NCBI RefSeq assembly: GCF_905171765.1
Contig: NC_053390.1
Coordinates: 515,988,852-516,052,851 of the forward strand
Direction: 5' to 3'
DNA from: Bufo bufo
Taxonomy: Eukaryota; Chordata; Amphibia; Anura; Bufonidae
DNA length: 64,000 nucleotides
Under the pieces are notes generated by a model. It searched no databases, had not been told where the DNA came from, and worked only from the letters and a program-made list of their open reading frames with translations. Below are positions 43,538 through 55,805 of this stretch, in pieces; position 1 is the stretch's first letter; each line of letters starts with the position of its first letter. Both the position numbers and the translations under genes were made by a program.

Positions 43538-45425
43538 TGTAAAGCTCCATTCAGATGTCCGCATGATTTTTACGGATCCACTGATAGATGGATCGGATCC
43601 GCAAAACGCATCCGGACGTCTGAATGAAGCCTTACAGGGGCGTGATCAATGACTGTGGTTATCACCCCATATAGACTCCCTGATCACCCCCCCTGTCATT
43701 GATTACACCCCTGTCATTGATCAACCCCCTGTAAAGCTCCATTCAGACGTCCGCATGATTTTTACGGATCCACTGATAGATGGATCGGATCCGCAAAACG
43801 CATCCGGACGTCTGAATGAAGCCTTACAGGGGCGTGATCAATGACTGTGGTGATCACCCCATATAGACCCCTTGATCACCCCCCTGTAAAGCTCCATTCA
43901 GATGTCCGCATGATTTTTACGGATGCACTGATAGATGGATCCGATCCGCAAAACGCATCCGGACATCTGAATGAAGCCTTACAGGGGCATGATCAATGAC
44001 TGTGGTGATCACCCCATATAGACTCCCTGATCACCCCCCTGTAAAGCTCCATTCAGATGTCCGCATGATTTTTACGGATGCACTGATAGATGGATCCGAT
44101 CCGCAAAACGCATCCGGACGTCTGAATGAAGCCTTACAGGGGCATGATCAATGACTGTGGTGATCACCCCATATAGACTCCCTGATCACCCCCCTGTAAA
44201 GCTCCATTCAGATGTCCGCATGATTTTTACGGATGCACTGATAGATGGATCCGATCCGCAAAACGCATCCGGACGTCTGAATGAAGCCTTACAGGGGCAT
44301 GATCAATGACTGTGGTGATCACCCCATATAGACTCCCTGATCACCCCCCTGTAAAGCTCCATTCAGATGTACGCATGATTTTTACGGATGCACTGATAGA
44401 TGGATCCGATCCGCAAAACGCATCCGGACGTCTGAATGAAGCCTTACAGGGGCATGATCAATGACTGTGGTGATCACCCCATATAGACTCCCTGATCACC
44501 CCCCTGTAAAGCTCCATTCAGATGTCCGCATGATTTTTACGGATGCACTGATAGATGGATCCGATCCGCAAAACGCATCCGGACGTCTGAATGAAGCCTT
44601 ACAGGGGCATGATCAATGACTGTGGTGATCACCCCCCCTGTCATTGATCACCCCCCTGTAAAGCTCCATTCAGATGTCCGCATGATTTTTACGGATGCAC
44701 TGATAGATGGATCCGATCCGCAAAACGCATCCGGACGTCTGAATGAAGCCTTACAGGGGCATGATCAATGACTGTGGTGATCACCCCATATAGACTCCCT
44801 GATCACCCCCCCTGTCATTGATTACCCCCCTGTAAAGCTCCATTCAGACGTCCGCATGATTTTTACGGATCCACTGATAGATGGATCGGATCCGCAAAAC
44901 GCATCCGGACGTCTGAATGAAGCCTTACAGGGGCGTGATCAATGACTGTGGTGATCACCCCCCCCTGTCATTGATTACCCCCCTGTAAAGCTCCATTCAG
45001 ATGTCCGCATGATTTTTACGGATGCACTGATAGATGGATCGGATCCGCAAAACGCATCCGGACGTCTGAATGAAGCCTTACAGGGGCGTGATCAATGACT
45101 GTGGTGATCACCCCATATAGACTCCCTGATCACCCCCCTGTCATTGATTACCCCCCTGTCATTGATTACCCCCCTGTAAAGCTCCATTCAGACGTCCGCA
45201 TGATTTTTACGGATCCACTGATAGATGGATCGGATCCGCAAAACGCATCCGGACGTCTGAATGAAGCCTTACAGGGGCGTGATCAATGACTGTGGTGATC
45301 ACCCCATATAGACTCCCTGATCACCCCCCTGTCATTGATCAACCCCCTGTCATTGATCACCCCCCTGTCATTGATCACCCCCCCTGTCATTGATCACCCC
45401 CCTGTAAGGCTCCATTCAGACATTT
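43538..45425. repeat. Tandem array, 11 units of about 155 bp
   Basis: Each unit has CCATTCAGA-GTCCGCATG, TTTTTACGGAT-CACTGATAG, a GGATCCGATCCGC core, CGGACGTCTGAATG and then TGATCAATGACTGTGGTGAT. The first and fourth words pair as an inverted repeat, so each unit is itself a hairpin. The GCATGATTTTTACGG word occurs 11 times from about 43561 to 45198, mostly 152-160 bp apart. Short GTCATTGATCACCCCCCT repeats fill the ends. The related copy near 37860-38020 has a single unit. Confidence 0.88.
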
Positions 45426-45429
45426 TTTT

Positions 45430-47190
45430 GGCCCAAGTTAGCGGAATTATTTTTTTTTTTTCTTACAAAGTCTCATATTCCACTAACTTGTGTCAAAAAA
45501 TAAAATCTCACATGAACTCACCATACCCCTCACGGAAACCAAATGCGTAAAATTTTTTAGACATTTATATTCCAGACTTCTTCTCACGCTTTAGGGCCCC
45601 TAGAATGCCAGGGCAGTATAAATACCCCACATGTGACCCCATTTCGGAAAGAAGACACCCCCAGGTATTCCGTGAGGGGCATATTGAGTCCATGAAAGAT
45701 TGAAATTTTTGTCCCAAGTTAGCGGAACGGGAGACTTTGTGAGAAAAAAATTAAAAATATCAATTTCCGCTAACTTGTGCCAAAAAAAAAAAAAATTTCT
45801 ATGAACTCGCCATGCCCCTCATTGAATACCTTGGGGTGTCTTCTTTCCAAAATGGGGTCACATGTGGGGTATTTATACTGCCCTGGCATTCTAGGGGCCC
45901 CAAAGCGTGAGAAGAAGTCTGGTATCCAAATATCTAAAAATGCCCTCCTAAAAGGAATTTGGGCACCTTTGCGCATCTAGGCTGCAAAAAAGTGTCACAC
46001 ATCTGGTATCGCCGTACTCAGGAGAAGTTGGGGAATGTGTTTTGGGGTGTCATTTTACATATACCCATGCTGGGTGAGATAAATATCTTGGTCAAATGCC
46101 AACTTTGTATAAAAAAATGGGAAAAGTTGTCTTTTGCCAAGATATTTCTCTCACCCAGCAAGGGTATATGTAAAATGACACCCCAAAACACATTCCCCAA
46201 CTTCTCCTGAATACGGCGATACCACATGTGTGACACTTTTTTGCAGCCTAGGTGGGCAAAGGGGCCCATATTCCAAAGAGCACCTTTAGGATTTCACAGG
46301 TCATTTACCTACTTACCACACATTAGGGCCCCTGGAAAATGCCAGGGCAGTATAACTACCCCACAAGTGACCCCATTTTGGAAACAAGACACCCCAAGGT
46401 ATTCTGTGAGGGGAATGGCGAGTTCCTAGAATTTTTTATTTTTTGTCACAAGTTAGTGGAAAATACTGATTTTTTTTATTTTTTTTTTTTTCATTCAAAT
46501 TCTCATATTCCACTAACTTGTGACAAAAAATAAAAACTTCCCTGAACTCACTATGCCCATCAGCGAATACCTTGGGGTCTCTTCTTTCCAAAATGGGGTC
46601 ACTTGTGGGGTAGTTATACTGCCCTGGCATTCTAGGGGCCCAAATGTGTGGTAAGGAGTTTGAAATCAAATTCTGTAAAAAATGACCTGTGAAATCCGAA
46701 AGGTGCTCTTTGGAATATGGGCCCCTTTGCCCACCTAGGCTGCAAAAAAGTGTCACACATCTGGTATCTCCGTACTCAGGAGAAGGTGGGGAATGTGTTT
46801 TGGGGTGTCATTTTACATATACCCCTGCTGGGTGAGAGAAATATCTTGGCAAAAGACAACTTTTCCCATTTTTTTATACAAAGTTGGCATTTGACCAAGA
46901 TATTTATCTCACCCAGCATGCTGATGGGCATAGTGAGTTCATAGAACTTTTTATTTTTTGTCACAAGTTAGTGGAATATGAGACTTTGTAAGAAAAAAAA
47001 AATAAAAAAAAAAAAATCATCATTTTCCGCTAACTTGTGACAAAAAATAAAAAGTTCTATGAACTCACTATGCCCATCAGCGAATACCTTAGGGTGTGTA
47101 CTTTCCGAAATGGGGTCATTTGTGGGGTGTTTGTACTGTCTGGGCATTGTAGAACCTCAGGAAACATGACAGGTGCTCAGAAAGTCAGAG
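45430..47190. repeat. Cluster of large palindromes in the 43-47 kb TTAA element
   Basis: Palindromes are centred near 45455, 45755, 46108, 46475, 46865 and 47005, built from the blocks seen at 36560-37790. The 46108 one has arms of about 150 bp (GGCTGCAAAAAAGTGTCACA ... TGTGACACTTTTTTGCAGCC). Confidence 0.75.
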
Positions 47191-47742
47191 CTGCTTCAAA
47201 AAGCGGAAATTCACATTTTTGTACCATAGTTTGTAAACGCTATAATTTTTACCCAAACCATTTGGTTTTTTAACCAAACATTTTTTTTTTATCAAAGACA
47301 TGTAGAACAATAAATTTAGAGCAAAATTTATATATGGATGTAGTTTTTTTTGCAAAATTTGACAACTGAAAGTGAAAAATGTCATTTTTTTGCAAAAAAA
47401 ATCGTTAAATTTCGATTAATAACAGAAAAAGTAAAAATGTCAGCAGCAAAGAAATACCACCAAATGAAAGCTCTATTAGTGAGAAGAAAAGGAGGTAAAA
47501 TTCATTTGGGTGGTAAGTTGCATGACCGAGCAATAAATGGTGAAAGTAGTGTAGGTCAGAAGTGTAAAAAGTGGCCTGGTCTTTCAGGGTGTTTAAGCAC
47601 TGGGGGCTGAAGTGGTTAAAGATAGTACAAACAGATCCGTTCATAACGGATGCAGCCAGTTTTATCATCAGAAATTCAAGTGTTTTTGCTGATCCCTGCT
47701 GGATCAGGCAAAAACCCAAGTGTAAAAGTAGCCTTAAACTTA

Positions 47743-49365
47743 CAGTCAGGTCCATAAATATTGGGACATCGACACAATTCTAACATTTCTGGCTCTATAC
47801 ACCACCACAATGGATTTGAAATGAAACGAACAAGATGTGCTTTAACTGCAGACTGTCAGCTTTAATTTGAGGGTATTTACATCCAAATCAGGTGAACGGT
47901 GTAGGAATTACAACAGTTTGCATATGTGCCTCCCATTTGTTAAGGGATCAAAAGTAATTGGACATAATAATAATCATAAATCTAACTTTCACTTTTTAAT
48001 ACTTCGTTGCAGTCAATTACAGCCTGAAGTCTGGAATGCATAGACATCACCAGACGCTGGGTTTCATCCCTGGTGATGCTCTGCCAGGCCTCTACTGCAA
48101 CAGTTTTCAGTTCCTGATTGTTCTTGTGACATTTTCCCTTCAGTTTTGTCTTCAGCAAGTGAAATGCATGCTCAATCGGATTCAGGTCAGGTGATTGACT
48201 TGGCCATTGCATAACATTCCACTTCTTTCCCTTAAAAAACTCTTTGGTTGCTTTTGCAGTATGCTTTGGGTCATTGTCCATCTTCACTGTGAAGCGCCGT
48301 CCAATGAGTTCTGAAGCATTTGGCTGAATATGAGCAGATAATATTGCCCGAAACACTTGAGAATTCATCCTGCTGCTTTTGTCAGCAGTCACAACATCAA
48401 TAAATACAAGAGAACCAGTTCAATTGGCAGCCATACATGCCCACGCTATTACACCACCACCACCATGCTTCACTGATGAGGTGGTATGCTTAGGCTCATG
48501 AGCAGTTCCTTTCCTTCTCCATACTCTTCTCTTCCCATCACTCTGGTACAAGTTGATCTTGGTCTTGTCTATAGGATGTTGTTACAGAACTGTGAAGGCT
48601 TTTTTAAATGTCGTTTGGCAAATTCTAATCTGGCCATCCTGTTTTCGAGGCTCACCAATGGATTACATCTTGTGGTGAACCCTCTGTATTCACTCTGGTG
48701 AAGTCTTCTCTTTGACACACATACACCTACCTCCTGGAAAGTGTTCTTGATCTGGCCAACTGTTGTGAAGGGTGTTTTCTTCACCAGGGAAATCATTCTT
48801 CGGTCATCCACCACAGTTGTTTTCCGTGGTCTTCCGGGTCTTTTGGTGTTGCTGAGCTCACCGGTGCGTTCCTTCTTTTTAAGAATGTTCCAAACAGTTG
48901 TTTTGGCCACGCCTATTGTTTTTGCAGTCTCTCTGATGGGTTTGTTTTGTTTTTTTCAGCCTAATAATGGCTTGTTTCACTGATAGTGACAGCTCTTTGG
49001 ATCTCATCTTGAGAGTTGACAGCAACAGATTCCAAATGCAAATAGCACACTTGAAATGAACTCTGGATCTTTTATCTGCTCATTGTAATTGGGATAATGA
49101 GGGAATAACACACACCTGGCCATGGAATAGCTGAGAAGCCAATTGTCCCATTACTTTTGGCCCCTTAACAAGTAGGAGGCACATATGCAAACTGTTGTAA
49201 TTCCTACACCGTTCACCTGATTTGGATGTAAATACCCTCAAATTAAAGATGACAGTCTGGAGTTAAAGCACATCTTGTTTGTTTCATTTCAAATCCATTG
49301 TGGTGGTGTATAGAGCCAAAAATGTTAGAATTATGTCGATGTCCCAAAATTTTGGGATCTGACTG
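47743..49365 (-). mobile_element. Tc1-like transposon Tc1-E
   Basis: The 1623 bp element has TA flanks (47741-47742, 49366-49367) and inverted ends of about 200 bp starting CAGTCAGGTCCATAAATATT, with inner repeats containing GTTCACCTGATTTGGATG. It is almost adjacent to the end of the preceding short-TIR element. Confidence 0.92.
47982..49007 (-). pseudogene. Tc1-E transposase, broken
   Basis: It starts at ATG 49007 (MRSKELSLSVKQAI). Visible are GRPRKTTVVDDRRM in the linker, a second DNA-binding helix RRLHQSEYRGFTTR, a damaged first catalytic block with a frameshift near 48570, then SSRMNSQVFRAIL, FTVKMDNDPKHTAKATKEFF (second Asp) and [13 protein letters not shown] (Glu), ending at 47982. The second Asp-Glu gap is 34. 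At least two frameshifts and a stop in the middle make it inactive. Confidence 0.88.
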
Positions 49366-49448
49366 TAAGTGGGTTGGAATACAGTGTACCTGATGTATTA
49401 AAAAATGCTCACCTCTTAATATATTTTTGCATATTGGGCTCTCTTTAA

Positions 49449-49750
49449 TTTTATTTTTATTTTTAAAAGATATTTTATTGGTGCAGCAAAAACAACACCA
49501 TATACTTTGGCCAAACACAATAAAGAGAGGCCTACATTGAGTTGTCATACAGGGATGTACAATATATTGGAATATTGTGTTAGAGTTGGATAGACAAAGC
49601 AATAAAGTGTTGCATTGTTCAGTAAACACTATCATTTTAAACAGAATTACAGAAGTCTTGAGCATCGTTCCCTTAACAAATAGCAGAAAATAACCATAAC
49701 AATAACATAAATTGATACCACCTGGTGAGTAGAGAGGGTCAGGTAAGGAA
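49449..49750 (-). mobile_element. 5'-truncated retrotransposon fragment with 14 bp target duplication
   Basis: A 14 bp repeat TGGGCTCTCTTTAA (49435-49448 and 49751-49764) flanks it. On the minus strand it ends with AATAAAATATCTTTT and an A-rich tail, as a LINE 3' end would. The 302 bp body encodes nothing recognisable. Confidence 0.7.
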
Positions 49751-49764
49751 TGGGCTCTCTTTAA

Positions 49765-50152
49765 AACTGAAAATGAAATGTAGGCATGCTAAGATCAGGA
49801 ATAGCATTGTATTGATTTTTGCACCATTTTTTGGCTTAAAACTTAATAAATGTGTAGGACGGATAGAAGCCCTGCCCACTCCCACAAAACCCCTCCCACT
49901 TTTCTCACCACTTTTAAAAATTGTTGAGGGGTGAATAAAGTCACACATTATTGAATACATTTGATGCTCACAATAAATTACCTCCCCCACCTCATCTTTT
50001 ACTGCAATATTTGGGATCGGATTGTTTATCCTACCTATTACTACTTCTGATCAAAATTTAATTAACTCAGTCGGCAGTGTGCTGATACTCTGCAGACTGC
50101 CTGTGTGATATCTGAACACTTTATAGTGTATACTGTATTCAGCCTCAGTGTG
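49765..50152. other. Unassigned spacer
   Basis: There is no gene, and no repeat boundary other than the hAT target site at its right end. Confidence 0.4.
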
Positions 50153-51930
50153 CTGGTAATTAGAGACGAGCGAATCAAAGTTGACGAAGGTAAATTCGAT
50201 CCGAATTTCAGGAAAAATGGCTGCTGCACATGTTAGGACATAGAGCAAAGAACTCTGGGAACGAGGGATCAGCAGCCAGCCAGCCCTGTGATGTTACAGC
50301 CCTATAAATACCCTCAGCCATCTTAGATTCAGACATTTTCCAGTGTACTTAGTGCAGGGAGAGATGTCAGCAGGCACTAGGGACAGTGCTAGGAAAGACT
50401 TGAAAACTTTTATTTTGCTGAATAGAAGTTCAGGGAAATATCATCAGAAGTGTAGGGAAAGGCTAGGGAGGAATTATTCCACACTATCAAAGGAGAACAG
50501 GGTCCAATAGGGTAGTGTACAGCCTGGGTAATAGGAACAATCCTACTACACCTTGCTGCACTGACTTGGGATCCAAATTCCCATTATACTGCTGCTTTCA
50601 GGTTTGCAATAGATGATACCTCTGTAATTCCAGCAAACTGTTCTTTTTATTAGGGGGCAAGTGCTGTGTGATACAGCCATTAACAGGGTGTATTACTAGG
50701 AAATATTTCTATGTCTTATTAGTGGCAAAAAAATATATATATTTGCCGTTGTGTGAAGTAGTGACAAAATTACAGCCTTTTTGGGGTGTATTAATTTCCT
50801 TTTTATTTACTTATTTGATCGAACAGTATGTCAGACAGAAAAGTGACAGGACATCCGCTGCTTCCTCTGGTAAGCTGGCAAGTAGTGATGAGGATAGTGG
50901 CGTGGGAACTGGTGTTGCAAGCGGTCAGGCTCCTGGCTCAGAGACCGTTGAGCAGGACATCAGTGGCGTGCTGACAGTACTCGATGATGATGTAGCCAAT
51001 CGCAATTGGGAGCCGGACGACGAAGGGGCTTCATCATCATCAGGAGAAGGTGGCAGCTTGCTCGCGAGGCAGCGGCGGAGCCAGCAAGTCGGTAGCGTGG
51101 CCGGGAGTCAGCAGGGTGGCAGCAGTGGAAGGTCGGGAGCCAAACGTGCCCGGGGAAGACCACCCGCTTCGCAGAAGCCTACCAGCCCGGAAAGTAGCGG
51201 TGCAGGGGTTCACAGAGGCAGCAGTGGTAGCAGTCAGTCAGTGCGGAGTGTTGGAGGTAAAATCACCTACTCGGCGGTGTTAAGCCGTCGGAGGAGGTGA
51301 ACATGGCCATTTGCTGAATCTGTGGGCAGAAGGTGAAGCTCGGCCAGGGTGGCAATGTTGGCACCACGGCCCTGCGTCAACATATGAAACATCACCATAA
51401 AGTGGCCTGGGAGAACTGTGGCTCTAATGTGGTGGTCCAGCCTGCCGCAGCAACCGCTGCTTCACCCAGTGGCACGCATCCGTTTTCAGGCAGTCAAGGC
51501 TCCACCACCTCAGCCGAAGGAATCTGTCTGTCCATCCCATCATCTATCGGTCCTGATGCTCCTATTCCTCGCCCTCCTACTCCTCGTCAGTTATTCCATC
51601 AGCAATCGATCACCAAAGCGATTTCCAAGAGACAACAGTATGCGTGCACTCATCCAACAGCGCAGAAGCTAAACGTGCTGCTGTCCAAGTTGCTGGTGCT
51701 GCAGTCCCTTCCTTTCCAAGTGGTGGACTCTGCACCTTTCAGAGAACTGATGGCTTGTGCCGAGCCAAAGTGGAGAGCCCCGAGCTGTCATTTCTTTACC
51801 AAAAAGGCAGTACCAGCCCTGCACAAATATGCAGAACAGAAGGTGGGCCAGTTCTTGAGCCTGTCAGTGTCTGCCAAATTGCACGGCAGCGCCGACGTGT
51901 GGAGCTATAACTACGGTCAAGGACAATATA

Positions 51931-53470
51931 CAGTTGTGATCAAAATAATAGCAGTCAGACATCACTAACCTTATCCATCACTGTTTTTGGTAGAAATTAT
52001 ATTTCTACATGGCAAATAAGTTACTAGCAGGTGTAGTAGAGTAATAGAAATCCAACAAACCCAACAGTCATGACATGCATGCTGATTCTGTGTAACTGAA
52101 TCACTAATTGAAAGGGGCATGTTCAAAATAATAGCAGTGTGGAGTTCAATGAGTGAGGTTATCATTCTTTGAAAAACAGGTGGCAATTATTGCACTTATT
52201 TAAGGAAGGAAGGCAGCAAATCTTGTGCATGCTGGTTACAGTGCATTTCTCTCTGAAATTCTGAGAAAAAATGGGTCGTTAAAGACATTGTCCAGAAGAA
52301 CAGCTTACCTTGATTAAAAAGTTTATTGGAGAGGGGAAAACATATAAAGAAGGGCAGAAAATGATAGTCTGCGCAGCTAAAATGATCGCAAATGCTTTAA
52401 AATGGCAACCAAAACCTGAAAGACGTGGAAAAAAGCGAAAAACTACCATTCGAATGGATAGAAGAATAGCCAAAATGGCAAGGACTCAGCCAACAATCAG
52501 CTCCAGGAAGATCAAAGAAGGTCTAAAGTTACCTGTGAGTACTGTTACAATTAGAAGACGCCTATGTGAAGCCAAGCTATCTGCAAGAAGCCCCCACAAA
52601 GTCCCACTGTTGAATAAAAGACACGTGCTGAAGAGGTTACAATTTGCCAAAGAGCACATTGACTTGCCTATAGAGACATTTTGTGGACTGATGAAAGTAA
52701 GATTGTTCTTTTTGGGTCTAGTGGCCAGAGACAGTTTGTCAGACGAAACAAACCCCCAAACACTGAATTCAAGCCACAGTACACTGTGAAGACAGTGAAG
52801 CATGGTGGCGCAAACATCATGATATGGGGATGTTTCTCATACTATGGTGTTGGGCCTATTTATCACATACCAGGGATCATGGATCAGTTTGAATACATCA
52901 GAATTCTTGAAGAGGTCATGCTGCCTTATGCTAAAGATGAAATGCCCTTGAAATGGGTGTTCCAACAAGACAACGACCCCAAACACACCAGTAAACGTGC
53001 AACATCTGGTTCCAGACCAACAAGATTGACGTCATGGAGTGGCCAGCCCAATCCCCGGATCTAAATCCAATAGAAAACTTGTGGAGTGACATCAAAAATG
53101 TAGTTTCTGAGGCAAAACCAAGAAATAGAGAAGAACTGTGGAATGTAGTCCAATCATCCTGGGCTGGAATACCTGTTCACAGGTGTCAAAAGTAGGTTGA
53201 CTCAATGCAACACAGATGTACAGCAGTTCTCAGAAACAGTGGTTATACAGTACAACTAAATATTAGTTAAGTGATTCAAAGGAAAGCAAAATCTTCAAAC
53301 ATTTTTCAGTTTATTTAGTGAATGTTTGAGTTTGTAAAGAAGAATACAAACTGCTATTTTTTTGAACAGTCTAATATTCACTTTTCTTAAATTTTTTCAG
53401 AAGAACACAAATTTTATATATTTTTCTTCATGTTTTGATTTGGAATAGAATGTGTAGTGTTCCCAATGCA
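51931..53470 (+). mobile_element. Tc1-like transposon Tc1-F, right end lost
   Basis: The left end follows TA at 51929-51930 with CAGTTGTGATCAAAATAATAGC and an inner repeat TTCAAAATAATAGCAGTGTG at 52122. On the right only the inner repeat (AAACTGCTATTTTTTTGAAC near 53348) remains; the outer end and TA are gone. The right boundary near 53470 is where hAT coding resumes. Confidence 0.75.
52271..53270 (+). pseudogene. Tc1-F transposase, broken
   Basis: ATG 52271 is followed by a stop at codon 4. Then come [18 protein letters not shown] (helix-turn-helix), [33 protein letters not shown] and [19 protein letters not shown] frameshift near 52675 leads to [16 protein letters not shown] (first Asp), GGANIMIWGCFSYYG and VFQQDNDPKHTSK (second Asp). 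After another frameshift near 53000 come [10 protein letters not shown] (Glu) and a C-terminus ending GYTVQLNIS at TAA 53270. It is inactive. Confidence 0.85.
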
Positions 53471-54732
53471 CTCAAAATCGGAACCATGGTGACCGACAAC
53501 AGGAAGAACATGGTGTCGGCGCTGCGTCAAGGAGGGCTGAGTCATGCGCCCTGCATGGCGCACGTGTTCAATCTGATTGTCAAGTGGTTCCTGAAGTATT
53601 CCACCCATCTGCAAAACAAGCTAAAAATGACCAGGAAACTTCTTAAGCACTTCATCCACTCGTACACCGCCAAGCACACCCTTGAGCTGCAGCGGCAGAA
53701 CGTGGTCCCCCAACTTAGGCTGATATGCGACGTTTCCACCCGTTAGAATTCCACCCTCCATATGTTGGACCGACTATACGAACAGAGAAAGGCCATAAAC
53801 GATTTCTTGATGATCCAAGCGGACAGGAGTACTTCCCTGTGTAACTTCGATGTCAGCCAGTGGCAGCTCATGCGTGACACCTGCCGTTTGCTCAGACCCT
53901 TTGAAAATGCCACATTATTTGTCAGTCACCAGGACTATGGGATAAACAACGTCATTCCACTGCTTCATATCCTGGAACAGATGCTGGTACATCTGGCTGG
54001 TCAGGGGACTGGAGACGTGGTGTCTAGATCTCGCAGCCACATGAGCCCTGTGTGGGCTGAACTGGAGGAAGAGGAGTATATTGGAGCACAAGCAATGTGT
54101 AGCAAAATGGGTGGCTTTTCTACAAAGGTGACAGGAGAGGAGGAGCAAGAGCAGCCGGAAGAGCAAGAGGGAGATGAGGAAGATGAGGCAGATGACCCAG
54201 GCACACTGTGGCAGTATGCAGTGGAGATGGAGCAGGGAGTCCCTCTGAGTCACTTGCGCAAATGGCCCGCTGCATGCTCACTTTCTTGCGTAGTGACAGC
54301 CGAATTGTCATTCGGCAGAGGGATGACTTTTGGGTCTCCACCTTTTTGGACCCTCGCTACCGGTCCAAAATTGGGGCCTTTTTCACACCTGCTGAGAGGG
54401 AGGACAAACTGAACTACTATAGAGACATCCTATGTAGTCAGTTGGCCGCTTTCTATTGTCCATCCTCTCGCAGGTCTGACAGGGGGGGCCCTCTGCGTTC
54501 TCTTTCCACTGCCATGGCTGCTGTGGTGGGGTGGGGGATAGGAGCAGTACCAGCTTCATCAGCAGCAGCTTGAGTCTAAAGTTGATGGTGAGCAGCTTTC
54601 TTTACCGGCCTAGTGAAGAAACTACTCACCAGAAGCAGCAGCTAGGCCTGAAGCAGAACCTGAACCAGCAGGGTGGCATACTTGGACAGCACCCTACCAC
54701 CCCACAAGGAAGATTTGCTGGACTACTAGGCA

Positions 54733-55009
54733 GTATTGTTGAGTGTCAATATTTAAAATCGCGAATTTTAATCGCGAATATCGCCACTTCGAGAATTCAC
54801 GAATATTTAGAATATAATGCTATATATTCGTATTCGCGAATAGTGTTAAATATTCTAACTGCAAATTAATCACGAATATATTACATTGCCGATTTTCACA
54901 ATCAAGTAAACAATGACTGGAGATCACGAATTTGCGAATTTATAGCGAATATTCGGCCAAAAGTTTGCAAGATATCGCGAATTCGAATATTGCCTATGCT
55001 GGTCATCAC
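54733..55009. mobile_element. Small hAT-like non-autonomous element
   Basis: The 277 bp element is rich in GCGAATATTCG words. Flanks TACTAGGCA and TACTGGGCA (54724-54732, 55010-55018) look like a 7-9 bp target duplication; the exact length is ambiguous because the ends share bases. It begins GTATTGTTGAGTG and ends GGTCATCAC, like the larger relative at 21400-41533. Confidence 0.7.
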
Positions 55010-55419
55010 TACTGGGCAGCCAAACTTGATTTGTGGCCGCAACTGGCTCAGTTTGCCCTGGAAAAGCTATCCTACCCAGCCAGTAGTGTGGCACCAGAGC
55101 GGGTGTTTAGTGCGGCAGGGGCCATAGTTACCTCAAAGAGAACTCGCCTGTCCACCCAAAATGTGGAGAGATTGACCTTTGTCCAGATGACTCAGGCGTG
55201 CATCAGCCAGGATTTCCACCCACCAATACCTGATGTGTTAGATTAGATCATCCATGCTGCCTCACCCAAACCTTGACAAGAGAGACTGGTTTCTTCTGGC
55301 TACCTGCCTCAGCTACTATTCTGGTGCTGCCACCTGCCTGATGCCACACAATTGATGCCAAGGGCTCCTGCTTACACCCACCATTGTCAGCGGTTACTGT
55401 TATTGCCACCCACCTCCCC

Positions 55420-55805
55420 ACTCTGTCACTGGGTCACTCTGTGGTCTCCTGATGCTGCTGCCACCTCACCACTCAGGTCTCCTCATGCTGCTGCTACTGC
55501 CACCTCCACACTATGTCACCTTGCCACTCTGTGGCCTCCTCATGCTGTTGCTCCTGCCACCTCCACACTATGTCACCTTGCCAGTCTGTGACCTGCTCAT
55601 GCTGCTGCTGCTACCTCCACACTATGTCACCTTGCCACTTTGTGGCCTTCTCATGCTGCTGCTAACTTAACACTATGTCACTGGGCCACTCTGTGGCCTC
55701 CTCATGCTGCTGCTGCTGCTGGTGCCACCTCCACACTATGTCACCTTGCCACTCTGTGGTCTCCTCATGCTGCTGCTAAATCAACACTTTGTCACTGGGT
55801 CACAC
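55420..55805 (+). repeat. Minisatellite, about 57 bp period
   Basis: Six units contain CTCATGCTGCTGCT, CCACCTCCACACTATGTCAC and TTGCCACTCTGTGG. TCATGCTG repeats at 55483, 55540, 55597, 55651, 55702 and 55765. It lies after the hAT stop, in the element's 3' region. Confidence 0.85.

Larger units (their letters stand above)
43052..47615. mobile_element. Non-autonomous TTAA element, 4.6 kb, complete
   Basis: It is flanked by TTAA (43048-43051 and 47616-47619); removing it rejoins the host element. Ends: CCGCCTCCGG on the left and, read inward, CCACTTCAGC on the right. Left to right: a GC-rich end with a GCGCGCGC stem, three perfect hairpins, a C-run, an 11-unit tandem array, a palindrome cluster and an AT-rich tail. 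No transposase gene is found. A related copy in the opposite orientation forms 36220-38324. Confidence 0.75.
42779..47733. mobile_element. Short-TIR element (GGCTACTTTCACAC), split by a TTAA element
   Basis: The left end GGCTACTTTCACACTTGC and the right end, read inward, GGCTACTTTTACACTTG are inverted repeats. Flanks are TTTA and TTAA, consistent with a decayed TTAA target. Without the 43052-47615 insert it is about 390 bp. It is non-coding and probably Kolobok-like. Confidence 0.6.
50827..55246 (+). pseudogene. hAT transposase with BED finger, broken and interrupted
   Basis: The gene once cut and joined the hAT ends. Parts in order: a serine/glycine-rich acidic N-terminus, a basic AKRARGRPP motif (about 51155), a BED zinc finger at about 51270-51410 whose CxxC pair is hit by TGA and whose front has a frameshift (TTALRQHMKHHH survives), and a helical region to 51930. 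Tc1-F follows. The catalytic part resumes with KIGTMVTDNRKNM (about 53480), CMAHVFNLIV and a TR-stop-NSTLHMLDRLYEQ block where TAG replaces Trp. The C-terminal dimerisation block (PASSVAPERVFSAAG near 55080) comes after a small element. About 100 residues are missing at the Tc1-F junction. Confidence 0.88.

Noticed and set aside
43538..45425. Possible CRISPR-like array
   Set aside because: Regular repeats, but units are contiguous and fully repetitive, with no unique spacers, in a vertebrate genome.
50960..51163. Short antisense frames in the hAT N-terminus
   Set aside because: Low-complexity shadow of a serine/glycine-rich coding region.
53906..54253. Leucine/serine-rich minus-strand frames that look like a secreted or membrane protein
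   Set aside because: Antisense of the acidic hAT linker (E/Q/D-rich); codon reversal gives leucine and serine runs.
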